NCBI GenBank assembly: GCA_944321705.1
Contig: CALUMG010000011.1
Span: 1-64,000, forward strand
Source: an uncultured Muribaculaceae bacterium
GTDB taxonomy: Bacteria > Bacteroidota > Bacteroidia > Bacteroidales > Muribaculaceae
Direction of reading: 5' to 3'
DNA length: 64,000 nt
Below are positions 1 through 8,508 of the stretch, in pieces. Position 1 is the first letter of the stretch. Each line of letters opens with the position of its first letter. Under the pieces are notes generated by a model. The model was given only the letters and a program-made list of their open reading frames with translations. It had not been told where the DNA came from and did no database searches. The position numbers were made by a program, and so were the translations under genes.

Positions 1-425
1 AAATCAAAGAACGACTGTAATTGATTAAATATTAATAGTTTAATAATAGCAGATTGATTTTTATCGCACCACTAATAATTATTGAAAGATGTGCAAGATG
101 CAGCTCGGCATTAAGCGTCGTTAACTAATTTTTAAGTTGTTTGCATGTACTTTTCCCTGTAAAAGAATGCCATGATACATTTTTAATATTATCTTTGTTG
201 AAATGAGTTATCTTTAGATATATCCTATAGATTTAGGGTGTTGGCCGCGAGAGGTGCCAATTGGGGTGCTTTTGTTTCGTGGCTTGATGCAAGTGAAAAA
301 TTGCCGGTACGGTGCTGTTTATTCCATTGTTATCACCGTTACATGCAACTATTATCTTTTACTTTGAGAAATTTATATCAGAGTTAATTTTAGAATGAAA
401 TTCTATCTATAAACAACTATAACGC
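1..425. other. Non-coding upstream region of the amidase modules
   Basis: No convincing gene is seen here. The stretch is AT-rich and leads into the first secreted beta-propeller gene. One -7-like box (TATCTTTG) lies at 190-197, but no clear TTTG or TTG lies 19-21 bp before it, so the promoter call is weak. If it is used, the transcript has a leader of about 220 nt. The upstream gene, if any, lies outside the window. Confidence 0.5.
190..197 (+). promoter_or_regulatory. Possible -7 box (TATCTTTG) for the first amidase module
   Basis: The box matches the Bacteroidota TAnnTTTG consensus exactly. The -33 element is poor, and the distance to the start codon at 426 is long. Confidence 0.3.
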
Positions 426-1331
426 ATGAAAAAATTATTACTATCACTGATGGTTGTTTCTTGTCTGTTGCCTGTATCGGCGCAGCAAGTTTCAATCTTG
501 AAAAATCAAAGGTTGCTCGATGACGTTACACATGGAGGATATTACCCTGTGCTTAGTCCTGACGGCATGAAATTGTTGTTTACCGGAGCCGACAATAAAG
601 GCTTGGAAATGTATGATTTTGACAATAATACTGTCAAGGTCATTAGCGAGGAAGAGCGGGCAGGTTATGCTCCTAAGATTACCAATGACGGGAATGTTTA
701 TTATGTAGTTCAAAACTCAAATGAAAGGCGGATTTATCGTACAGTGAAAAGCTACGACATTGTCAGTGGCACAGCCCGCGTGGTTATGGAAAACCAGCAT
801 GGAATCGCGTCGCCGATAGTATCTACAACCGGGCGGCTCGTGTTGAAAAATGAAGCAAAGGTGGCCGAAGCCCAATTGGTAGGTGAAGCAGACATTGCAG
901 TGTTTGTCGACGGGTCAAGTGTTGTTATTGACAGAAGCGGTAATAGGATATCTTATTCTCCAGTAGAGTCGCAGGCCGGATATTTGTGGGCTTCATTGTC
1001 GCCCGATAATACAAAGGTCTTGTTTTTTGCAGCAGGCAAAGGTGTTTTTATAATGAATCTTGACGGAAAAATATTGTCCCAGTTGGGTAACTATGAAATG
1101 CCATGCTGGTTTGGCAATGATTATGTCGTTGCACAAAATGCCACTGATGACGGACATCAATTCACATCATCTCAAATCATGTTGTTGAAAGCCGATGGCT
1201 CGTTCAAGCAAGCGCTTACATCTCCTGAGTCCATGACCATGCAACCTACTGCGGCTATTGCAGCTAATCGCATAGTCTACACTACCATTGATGGAAATCT
1301 ATATTTAATGGAAATAAAAATAACCGATTAA
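426..1331 (+). CDS. Secreted TolB/PD40-like beta-propeller protein, copy 1
   Basis: A 301-residue exported protein with a type I signal peptide at residues 1-19 (charged MKK, hydrophobic core, cleavage after VSA). Two blade signatures of the PD40/TolB type are visible, LSPDGMKLLF near residue 45 and LSPDNTKVLFF near residue 192, each with the S-P-D turn. No catalytic motif is seen, so a binding or scaffold role in the envelope is the best guess. The gene sits 12 bp before a secreted amidase gene. The same pair repeats immediately downstream, where copy 2 has the same length and architecture (305 residues), so the propeller probably works with its amidase. The specific function is unknown. Confidence 0.8.
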   Translation: MKKLLLSLMVVSCLLPVSAQQVSILKNQRLLDDVTHGGYYPVLSPDGMKLLFTGADNKGLEMYDFDNNTVKVISEEERAGYAPKITNDGNVYYVVQNSNERRIYRTVKSYDIVSGTARVVMENQHGIASPIVSTTGRLVLKNEAKVAEAQLVGEADIAVFVDGSSVVIDRSGNRISYSPVESQAGYLWASLSPDNTKVLFFAAGKGVFIMNLDGKILSQLGNYEMPCWFGNDYVVAQNATDDGHQFTSSQIMLLKADGSFKQALTSPESMTMQPTAAIAANRIVYTTIDGNLYLMEIKITD

Positions 1332-1343
1332 AAGTTGCAGGAT

Positions 1344-3749
1344 ATGAGAAAACTTTATTCCCTTACTTTAGCTTTTTTTGCCGGGATGGCAATTAATGCC
1401 ATGGCAGTGGAGCCTACCGATGTGCATGTTTATATAAATCCCGGTCATGGCGGTCATGACAGTGACGACCGTAATGTGGTTATTTATCCATTTGAACAAG
1501 GTGATCCCGAAGGTTATTGGGAATCAAATTCCAATTTGGACAAGGGCTTGCAACTTAGGGATTTGCTCGAAGAGGCCGGAATAAAAGTGACTATGTCGCG
1601 AACGACAAATACGAGCGAAGATGACCTTAATTTGACCACTATAGGGACGTTGGCCAATGAAAGTGGAGCCGACATATTCTTTTCGATACATAGTAATGCC
1701 ACAGGAACAGGAAACCGTGTGAATTATCCTATAGGCCTTTATCGCGGTTATACCGGTCAACCTGAGGTGGAAAACAGTGACTATCTTGCTGAATGCTTGT
1801 TGCCGCAGCTCATGAGCAATGAAGCTACTGTGTGGACCAACGAAGGCCGTAATTACGGTGATTGGACATTCTATCCAAGTTGGGGTACGCAAGGTCTTGG
1901 CGTGCTTAGGGTAACAGCCATTCCTGCGATGCTCTCTGAAGGTTCGTTCCATGATTATGTGCCTGAAACATACAGGTTGATGAATTGGGACTTTTGCTGG
2001 CTTGAGGCTTGGCATTTCAAACAAGCTGTGTTGACATATTTTGACCTTCCTGGCGAGACGATTGGACATATTTGTGGTATTGTTCATGATTCACGCACTG
2101 AGCGCACGGAAGATTATCTTAAATACGACCGTGATGTGCTTGAACCTATGTGTGGGGCTGAAGTGACATTGAAAAACAGTTCTGGTGAAGTGGTTGATAC
2201 ATATACTACCGATGAATTGTTCAATGGTTTTTATTTGTTTAAAAATGTAGAACCGGGTGATTATAAGATTTCGGTAAAGGCTGCTGAACATTATGACGCA
2301 GAAATATCTGTAAATGTTGCCGCAAATGCTGTTTCATATGGCGATGTTGCCATGAATCGCATTCGAAACACCCCACCCGAGGTTGTCGAATACAGTCCCG
2401 TATGGAATGAAGGTGATGAATCTTTGTTGTGCAACACGCCTATAGTATTGAAATTCAATTGGGACATGGATACCGAATCGACCGAGGCTGCATTTAGCAT
2501 AGAGCCGGCTGTTGAGGGAACGATAACATGGGAAGACTCTAATTATCAGATGACATTTGTTCCAAATGAACCATATGCGACTAACACTCTTTATACTGTA
2601 ACATTGTCGACCGGAGCATGTCATGGCGGAGGAACTCCGATGGAAGAAGCCGTTTCATTCTCATTCCGCACGGACGCACGTCGATTCCTGCAATTGATAT
2701 CTACATTCCCGGCTGATGGAGGTAAAATTCATTATGACGGTCCGGCTATTGAAATCCGTACTGATTCGGTTATGAATTGTACAAACATAAGGGATCTTGT
2801 AAGTATAAAGGATGCTGCCGGAAATACTGTTGCATTTAATAATAGAACCATGAGTTATGGTAAGGCAGGTTCCAGTTATGGATTTATGAAAATTAGTCTG
2901 TCAAAAGATTTGAATCCGGGCGAAAATTACACGATGAACTTGTCAAGAAACATAAGTGACTTGGATGGAATCTCTTTAGAAAATGACATAGTAGTGAATT
3001 TTACAGCAAGTGACGAAAGCAAGGGCAATGAATATGCATCGATGGTGGATGAATGTGAAGATGCAGCTACACTTGTTCTTGACGAGAGTGAAAGCGCCAA
3101 TTATGAGTCTGCAACTATTTCCACAAGTTCCACGCATTTATTTGGTAGTCGAAGCTTGAATGCCAAATATAAATTCACTGGAGAAGAAGGTGGTGTGTTG
3201 ACATATAAGTTTGCCAATCCGTTTAAAGCAGGAGAATTGCTTGGTTATGATATGTTTGGCATTTATGTAAATGGTGATTTCTGCACGCATGGACTATACG
3301 CCTTGTTTGAAGATGGTGAAACTGTCGAGGAAGTTAAAATATGCGATATTGATTTCCACGGATGGATGTACAAGCAATTTGTTGCTCCTGAAATGTCTGG
3401 CGACACTCGTTACAGTTTTGTCGGATTGCGAATAAAGCAAAATCCCGGTAAGATAGGTATGTCATGCGATATTAAATTTGACAACATAACTTATGAGAAA
3501 GATGGTTCAGGCATATCCAAGGTTGAAATCTCAGGATTGAAAGTATATCCTAATCCTGCATCGGAATATATAATAACAAGTGCCGATTCTCTCATAACCG
3601 GATTGACATTAATTGGGCAAGACGGTAGGGTTATATCGCAAAGTGGCTATAATGTCTTAAATGTAAGCGAGGTCCCTTCGGGTACATATATCCTTGTTGT
3701 TGAAGCCGACAAGATGCATGCAGTTAAGAAAATAATCATCTCGCATTGA
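1344..3749 (+). CDS. Secreted N-acetylmuramoyl-L-alanine amidase, type IX sorted, copy 1
   Basis: Predicted zinc amidase of the Amidase_3 family, which cuts the bond between MurNAc and the L-Ala of the stem peptide. From the ATG at 1344 a signal peptide spans about residues 1-21. The catalytic domain (about 25-235) shows the expected zinc ligands H35 (in NPGHGG), E60 (WESNSN) and H116 (SIHSNA), and the catalytic E199 (LSEGSFHD). A carboxypeptidase-regulatory-like domain (about 245-340), SbsA-type Ig domains (about 345-550) and a jelly-roll-like region follow. The last 75 residues are a type A T9SS sorting domain (VYPNPASEY), so surface delivery is expected. An in-frame TTG at 1335 is possible, but the ATG gives a cleaner signal peptide. 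Such proteins are often labelled xanthan lyase in databases; the motifs do not support that name. Confidence 0.85.
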   Translation: MRKLYSLTLAFFAGMAINAMAVEPTDVHVYINPGHGGHDSDDRNVVIYPFEQGDPEGYWESNSNLDKGLQLRDLLEEAGIKVTMSRTTNTSEDDLNLTTIGTLANESGADIFFSIHSNATGTGNRVNYPIGLYRGYTGQPEVENSDYLAECLLPQLMSNEATVWTNEGRNYGDWTFYPSWGTQGLGVLRVTAIPAMLSEGSFHDYVPETYRLMNWDFCWLEAWHFKQAVLTYFDLPGETIGHICGIVHDSRTERTEDYLKYDRDVLEPMCGAEVTLKNSSGEVVDTYTTDELFNGFYLFKNVEPGDYKISVKAAEHYDAEISVNVAANAVSYGDVAMNRIRNTPPEVVEYSPVWNEGDESLLCNTPIVLKFNWDMDTESTEAAFSIEPAVEGTITWEDSNYQMTFVPNEPYATNTLYTVTLSTGACHGGGTPMEEAVSFSFRTDARRFLQLISTFPADGGKIHYDGPAIEIRTDSVMNCTNIRDLVSIKDAAGNTVAFNNRTMSYGKAGSSYGFMKISLSKDLNPGENYTMNLSRNISDLDGISLENDIVVNFTASDESKGNEYASMVDECEDAATLVLDESESANYESATISTSSTHLFGSRSLNAKYKFTGEEGGVLTYKFANPFKAGELLGYDMFGIYVNGDFCTHGLYALFEDGETVEEVKICDIDFHGWMYKQFVAPEMSGDTRYSFVGLRIKQNPGKIGMSCDIKFDNITYEKDGSGISKVEISGLKVYPNPASEYIITSADSLITGLTLIGQDGRVISQSGYNVLNVSEVPSGTYILVVEADKMHAVKKIIISH

Positions 3750-3792
3750 TAATGTTTGCAAGGAAAAATAAATTTAAAAATATATGGTAAAT

Positions 3793-4701
3793 ATGAAAAA
3801 ATGTTTGATATTGGTGTCTTTGGGATTGTTATTGCCGGTATTGTCGGCAAATGCAGTCAAATTGACCGTGAAAAATTCACAAATTATAGATATCGGAGAG
3901 GCTTATCATCCGTTATTGAGTGATAATGGCGAGAAATTATTGTATACAAGCGATAACTATCGTGGATTGCATGTTCTTGACATGGGTAGCATGAATTCAA
4001 ACGAAATCAGTTCTTCGGAAGGAGCCGGATATTCACCTGTAATCAATTTTGATGGGAGTAAGGTGTATTATCGCAATATGCAACTTGACGGTCGTTTGCG
4101 TAAAAAGAACGTCATGATGTATGATTGCATCAAAGGCGGCAGTGTGGAAGTTTTGCCTATGGGCAGAAGTGACGTGAAGTTGATGCAAACGGCTGGAGAG
4201 ATTGCAGTGCTCAATGATGATAAAATCATGGGAGACGACGAGTTGGGCTCAAAGACTTCGGTATATGCTTATTCCATGCATGACAGGATAGTTGTGCAGA
4301 CTGGTAATGTGTTGAAAGAATTGAATCCGTTGCCATCTGGCAGCCGTTATTTGTGGGTGAAATTATCGCCCGACCATAAGAAAATTTTGTTTGTGGAACC
4401 GTTTGAAGGAGTATTTGTTTGCGACATAGACGGAACAAACGCTAAGAGAATTGCCGAGGACGGGTCTTCTCCTTCATGGTATGGCAACAATGTCGTGCTT
4501 TTTACAAGGAGTCAGGATGACGGTTATCATGTGACAGCTTCACAAATTATGGCTGTTGACGTAAATACGGGGGAAGAGAGCCAATTGACTACTCCCGAAT
4601 CCATGGCTGAGGATGCAAGCGGATCGATAACATCTGGCAAGATTGTTTATTCCGATGCAAATGGTACATTGAGATTATTGGAAATCAACGTTGTAGAATA
4701 A
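3793..4701 (+). CDS. Secreted TolB/PD40-like beta-propeller protein, copy 2
   Basis: Paralogue of the gene at 426, with the same layout: signal peptide (MKKCLILVSLGLL, cleavage near SANA), then propeller repeats including LSDNGEKLLYTS and LSPDHKKILFVE, and a C-terminal stretch TTPESMAEDASGSI that mirrors SPESMTMQPTAAI of copy 1. No enzyme motif is seen. An ATG nine bases upstream (3784) is also in frame; I chose 3793 because copy 1 begins MKK. It is followed after 17 bp by the second amidase gene. The pair arose by duplication of a two-gene unit and has since diverged a good deal. Confidence 0.8.
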   Translation: MKKCLILVSLGLLLPVLSANAVKLTVKNSQIIDIGEAYHPLLSDNGEKLLYTSDNYRGLHVLDMGSMNSNEISSSEGAGYSPVINFDGSKVYYRNMQLDGRLRKKNVMMYDCIKGGSVEVLPMGRSDVKLMQTAGEIAVLNDDKIMGDDELGSKTSVYAYSMHDRIVVQTGNVLKELNPLPSGSRYLWVKLSPDHKKILFVEPFEGVFVCDIDGTNAKRIAEDGSSPSWYGNNVVLFTRSQDDGYHVTASQIMAVDVNTGEESQLTTPESMAEDASGSITSGKIVYSDANGTLRLLEINVVE

Positions 4702-4718
4702 ATTTTCAAGTAGATTTT

Positions 4719-7154
4719 ATGAAAAAGATTTTATTGATTGTCGCTGTCTTGATGTGTGTTTGCGTCGATGCATCGGCGGTAAAGATGAGCGACTTGAAGA
4801 TATACATAAATCCGGGTCATGGAGGATATGAGAGTGATGACCGCAATATTGAAATATATCCTTATGAGTATGGAGATTCTTTAGGATACTGGGAATCAAA
4901 AAGCAATCTGTATAAGGGATTGTTCATGTACCATATGCTTGACTCGCTGGGTGCAACTCCCTATTTGTCGCGAATAAAGAACAATCCCGATGACGACAGG
5001 GATTTGTATGACATAGCAGAAGAGGCAAATTCGCTTGAGTGCGACTTGTTCTTCTCGATACACTCTAACGCGGGAGAAACGGTCAATTACCCGTTAATGC
5101 TTTATCGGGAAGATGCGGTAGGTGTTCCACGTTATCCCGAAGCAAAAACACTCAGCGACATCGTGTGGGAACAGTTACATTCAAATGAATTGCCTATTTG
5201 GACCCGTGACGAGCCATATGTCAGCGGAGACTTGACGTTCTATCCGCAATGGGGTACTTCGGGGCTTGGTGTGTTACGTAGATTGTATGTAGTCGGATTG
5301 TTGTCGGAAGGTAGCATGCATGAACATCGACCTGAAGCGCACAGATTGATGAACATGGATTATTGCTGGCTTGAGGCGTGGCATTTCGTAAAATCAATAA
5401 TGGAGTATTACGATACTGAAGACAAGTTTGTAACCGGCAATGTGGCAGGAGTAGTCTATGATGACCATAATACTCGCGAGAACACATTGGATATAAACAG
5501 ATATACGACTCATGGCCGAGACGTGAACATGCCTCTTAACGGAGCAACTGTCGAATTGCGTAATTCTGCCGGTAATGTCGTGCAAAAACGAACCACCGAT
5601 AATGATAACAATGGTGTTTTTGTATTTCGTAATGTAACACCGGGAGAGTATAAGGTTGTTGTTTCAAAGGATGGATACTATGTCAAAGAAGCCGACGTGA
5701 CAGTTGTTGCCAACGAGGTGACATATAATGACATGCCGATGAGTCTCAAGCGAGAAATGCCTCTTGAAATAGTGTCATATTCTCCTGTTCCTGCCGAAGG
5801 CGAGCTTGTTAGTTGCGTAGAACCAATAGTATTTAATTTCAATACCGATGTGGACGAAACTTCATTTGAACAAGCAGTAACGATTACTCCGGCCGTGGAA
5901 GGCTCGTGGGAATATAGCAACTCTTACAAGACTGCCACATTCAAGCCGAAGATTTCCTACGAACTTACTACGCATTACACTGTTGTTGTGTCGACCGATG
6001 CGAAAACTGCCGACCCATATTATGAAAATCCTAATTTGCAAAAAGAATTCAAACTCGAATTTGATACGCAAGGACGTAATAGGCTCGAATTGATTTTGAG
6101 CTATCCGAGTGAAGGAGACAAGGTGCACTATGAAACTCCATCGCTTGAGTTCCGTTTTGACAAAACCTTGAACGCTCAAAACATCTATGACAAGATATCT
6201 ATTACTGATGAAGCCGGTAACAGTGTAGGTATTAATCGTCGAGCATCTTCGTCAAATAAATTGAGCAACGGTTATGGAAATGTGACATTGCAGTTGTCTT
6301 CGGATTTGGAAATAGGTAAAAGTTATAAAGTCGTACTTTCAGGAGAAATAGTTGATAGCGAGGGCATTCCTTTGACTGACGATGTAGTTATTAATTTTGA
6401 AGCCGATGATCAAAGTGTTTCTCATACAGGAGACATACTTGAAGAATTTGAAGATGCATCGTTATTTACAGGAGACGAATCCACGTCAATCTCGGTTGAG
6501 CGTGTGCCAAGTTATTATCGTTATACATCGCGCAAATTATTTGGTTCCGCATCTGGCCAATTCTCTTATTCGTTTGCCGATTCCGAAGGTGGAGAAGCTG
6601 TGTGGAAGTATAATGGAGGTTACCATACAGTACTTACAGGGGCAAAGATAGGCTTGTATGTGTTCGGAGATTTAAATAATCATGAATTATATGCAGAGTT
6701 TACTTCGGGTACTGATGTAAAATATATCAAGATATGTGATGTCAATTTCCTTGGTTGGAAGTATTGTGAAGCAAGTCTTGATGAATTGCTTGAAGATTTC
6801 GAATATTTGTTTACAGGAATAAAAGTAGCACAACGCAGTGCCTTATATGCACAAAGTGGAGCATTGTATTTGGACAATCTCATTTATGATGCTTCAGGAT
6901 TAGGCGTGGCCGACAATTTGGTTGCAGGAGGCATCTCGGTATATCCTAATCCGGCAAGCGACGAAATTTTCGTGTCGGGTATCGATGCCGGAGATGTGTC
7001 TTTGATGGAATTGTATGATTTGGCCGGAAGCGTAGTTGCAAGTGTTTCTGAAGGGAATAGCATGAATGTTGCAGAAGTCAATGAAGGCATTTATGTCTTA
7101 AAAGTAACATCAGGCGAAAATGTGATTATTGAAAAAATCATTATACGTCATTGA
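4719..7154 (+). CDS. Secreted N-acetylmuramoyl-L-alanine amidase, type IX sorted, copy 2
   Basis: An 811-residue paralogue of the amidase at 1344. A signal peptide (residues 1-20) is followed by the Amidase_3 catalytic domain with zinc ligands H34 (NPGHGG), E59 (WESKSN) and H115 (SIHSNA), and catalytic E197 (LSEGSMHE). All four key residues are kept, so both copies should be active. The downstream parts also match: regulatory-like beta domain (FVFRNVTPGEYKV), SbsA-type Ig domains, and a C-terminal T9SS type A sorting domain (VYPNPASDE to the end). It is the last gene of the four-gene tandem unit, with a strong intrinsic terminator 32 bp after its stop. Confidence 0.85.
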   Translation: MKKILLIVAVLMCVCVDASAVKMSDLKIYINPGHGGYESDDRNIEIYPYEYGDSLGYWESKSNLYKGLFMYHMLDSLGATPYLSRIKNNPDDDRDLYDIAEEANSLECDLFFSIHSNAGETVNYPLMLYREDAVGVPRYPEAKTLSDIVWEQLHSNELPIWTRDEPYVSGDLTFYPQWGTSGLGVLRRLYVVGLLSEGSMHEHRPEAHRLMNMDYCWLEAWHFVKSIMEYYDTEDKFVTGNVAGVVYDDHNTRENTLDINRYTTHGRDVNMPLNGATVELRNSAGNVVQKRTTDNDNNGVFVFRNVTPGEYKVVVSKDGYYVKEADVTVVANEVTYNDMPMSLKREMPLEIVSYSPVPAEGELVSCVEPIVFNFNTDVDETSFEQAVTITPAVEGSWEYSNSYKTATFKPKISYELTTHYTVVVSTDAKTADPYYENPNLQKEFKLEFDTQGRNRLELILSYPSEGDKVHYETPSLEFRFDKTLNAQNIYDKISITDEAGNSVGINRRASSSNKLSNGYGNVTLQLSSDLEIGKSYKVVLSGEIVDSEGIPLTDDVVINFEADDQSVSHTGDILEEFEDASLFTGDESTSISVERVPSYYRYTSRKLFGSASGQFSYSFADSEGGEAVWKYNGGYHTVLTGAKIGLYVFGDLNNHELYAEFTSGTDVKYIKICDVNFLGWKYCEASLDELLEDFEYLFTGIKVAQRSALYAQSGALYLDNLIYDASGLGVADNLVAGGISVYPNPASDEIFVSGIDAGDVSLMELYDLAGSVVASVSEGNSMNVAEVNEGIYVLKVTSGENVIIEKIIIRH

Positions 7155-7186
7155 CGTACAGTTAAATTTTATGGATTAATCGATAG

Positions 7187-7221
7187 GCGTGGCAGGGAAT
7201 ATGTCCTGTCACGCTTTTTTT
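7187..7221 (+). terminator. Intrinsic terminator after the amidase modules
   Basis: A 10-bp stem (7187-7196 with 7205-7214, one G-T pair) and an 8-nt loop are followed by seven T. It closes the 426-7154 transcription unit. Confidence 0.85.
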
Positions 7222-7231
7222 GTTAGCTCTA

Positions 7232-7265
7232 TTTTTAGGTTTTTTGAAAATATTGATTAATTTTG
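7232..7265 (+). promoter_or_regulatory. Promoter of the first BadF-type kinase gene
   Basis: A perfect -7 box (TAATTTTG, 7258-7265) lies about 50 bp before the start codon at 7318. The -33 region is only T-rich (7232-7236, 21 bp spacing). Confidence 0.5.
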
Positions 7266-7317
7266 TGTCATTAGGTGGCTGTCAATCAAGTTGCCATAGA
7301 AAAACTGAATAAAAGCT

Positions 7318-8154
7318 ATGAAAGTAATCGCTGATAGTAGTTCAACTCGCACTGAATGGACGTTGGTAGACGGGACAAAAGTTGTAGAAAATGCAGTCAC
7401 CGACGGGTTAAATCCGTTTTTTCTGTCAAGAAGAGAAATCAGCCATAGCATAAGATTGCAATTGCCGGAACCTTTCTTCAAACGCAGATGGGACAATGTG
7501 TATTTCTACGGTGCAGGTTGTACCAATGATGAAAAAAAGAATATAATAAAATCATCGCTTGTGGCTCAATTCAAAGCTCCTGTGTATGTAGAGAGTGACT
7601 TGTTGGGCGCAGCAAGGGGCTTGTTTATTCATGAGCAAGGATTAGCTTGTATCTTGGGTACAGGTTCCAACTCTTGTTTTTATGATGGAAGAAAGGTTGT
7701 CAAGAGTGTACGGTCGTTAGGGTACATACTAGGTGACGAGGGGAGCGGTGGAGTTTTAGGCAAATTGTTCCTTAGCGATTGCTTGAAAAATTTGGCACCG
7801 AAGGATTTATGTGATGAATTCTTTTCCCGTTTTGATGTTACGCCCGATAGCATAATGGATGTTGTTTATGTGAAGTCTTTTTCAAATCGCATGTTAAGTG
7901 CATACTCATTTTTCCTTGCCGACCATTTGGATAATGAATATGTATATGATTTGGTTTACAATGAAATAATGCGGTTCTTCAAGCGAAACATCAGCCAGTA
8001 TGATTATAAGAGTTACCCATTATGTTTCGTAGGCTCGATTGCTTGTATGTATTCTGAAGTATTAAAGACAGTTGCTTCTGATTTTGGTGTGGAAATAAAG
8101 AAAATAGTCCGGCAATCAATGCCAGGATTGGTAGAATACCATGCAAATGACTGA
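7318..8154 (+). CDS. BadF/NagK-type amino-sugar kinase, divergent paralogue
   Basis: A 278-residue ATPase of the BadF/BadG/BcrA/BcrD type, the fold used by GlcNAc kinase and by the Tannerella MurNAc kinase MurK. No signal peptide, so cytoplasmic. Visible motifs are the N-terminal phosphate loop (DSSSTRTEW, residues 6-14), the likely catalytic Asp D94 in SDLLGAAR, the sugar-side loop LGTGSNSCFYDG and the adenosine-side LGDEGSGGVLGK. Compared with the second kinase in this window (22590; DSGSTKIDW), the first loop carries G-to-S and D-to-E changes, so substrate or activity may differ. It has its own promoter and lies between the amidase modules and the muropeptide operon. The substrate (GlcNAc, MurNAc or other) cannot be read from the sequence. 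Confidence 0.8.
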   Translation: MKVIADSSSTRTEWTLVDGTKVVENAVTDGLNPFFLSRREISHSIRLQLPEPFFKRRWDNVYFYGAGCTNDEKKNIIKSSLVAQFKAPVYVESDLLGAARGLFIHEQGLACILGTGSNSCFYDGRKVVKSVRSLGYILGDEGSGGVLGKLFLSDCLKNLAPKDLCDEFFSRFDVTPDSIMDVVYVKSFSNRMLSAYSFFLADHLDNEYVYDLVYNEIMRFFKRNISQYDYKSYPLCFVGSIACMYSEVLKTVASDFGVEIKKIVRQSMPGLVEYHAND

Positions 8155-8508
8155 TATGATCATAAAAAACATGTTTTGAAACAATCAAACTGAAAAAATC
8201 ATCTATCGTCTAAAAATCCGTTTAAAGCCATTTTAAATTGGCAAAGGTGTTATTTTTTACTATAAAGTTCTGATATTTTAGAGTTTGGCTGCTTGTTTCA
8301 GATTAATTGTAGAATAAGTTAATTCTTTTTTTGGTGTTTGCAATGTTGAAAAAATGTGGTTAAACTGTAAAATATCTTTAATACGAAGAAAACTATCAAG
8401 CCTTTGTTTTTATTGTACCATGTTTATATTAACTTTGTACATGCCTGAAAAACCTGAATTGCAGGTAGAGGTGTGTCTTGTATAAAATAAAAATTAAAAA
8501 TAGTTGTC
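8155..8508. other. Intergenic region with the muropeptide operon leader
   Basis: No gene is seen. A weak hairpin (AGAAT/ATTCT, 8311-8326) followed by a T run may end the kinase transcript. The second half holds the promoter at 8403-8437 and an untranslated leader of about 65 nt containing a small CCTG/CAGG hairpin (8453-8465). Confidence 0.5.
8403..8437 (+). promoter_or_regulatory. Promoter of the muropeptide-salvage operon
   Basis: A perfect -7 box TAACTTTG lies at 8430-8437. A TTTG at 8403-8406 gives a 23-bp spacing, slightly longer than the usual 19-21. No other convincing promoter was found between the following eleven closely spaced genes. Confidence 0.6.

Noticed and set aside
1524..2087. 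Antisense open frame of 187 codons inside the first amidase
   Set aside because: Composition and motifs follow the sense gene; no start-site or family support. The same applies to long antisense frames at 9712-10185, 14205-14774, 27256-27744 and, on the plus strand, 58570-59145.
6397..6651. Sense-strand frame of 84 codons inside the second amidase
   Set aside because: It lies wholly within the intact amidase gene in another frame.
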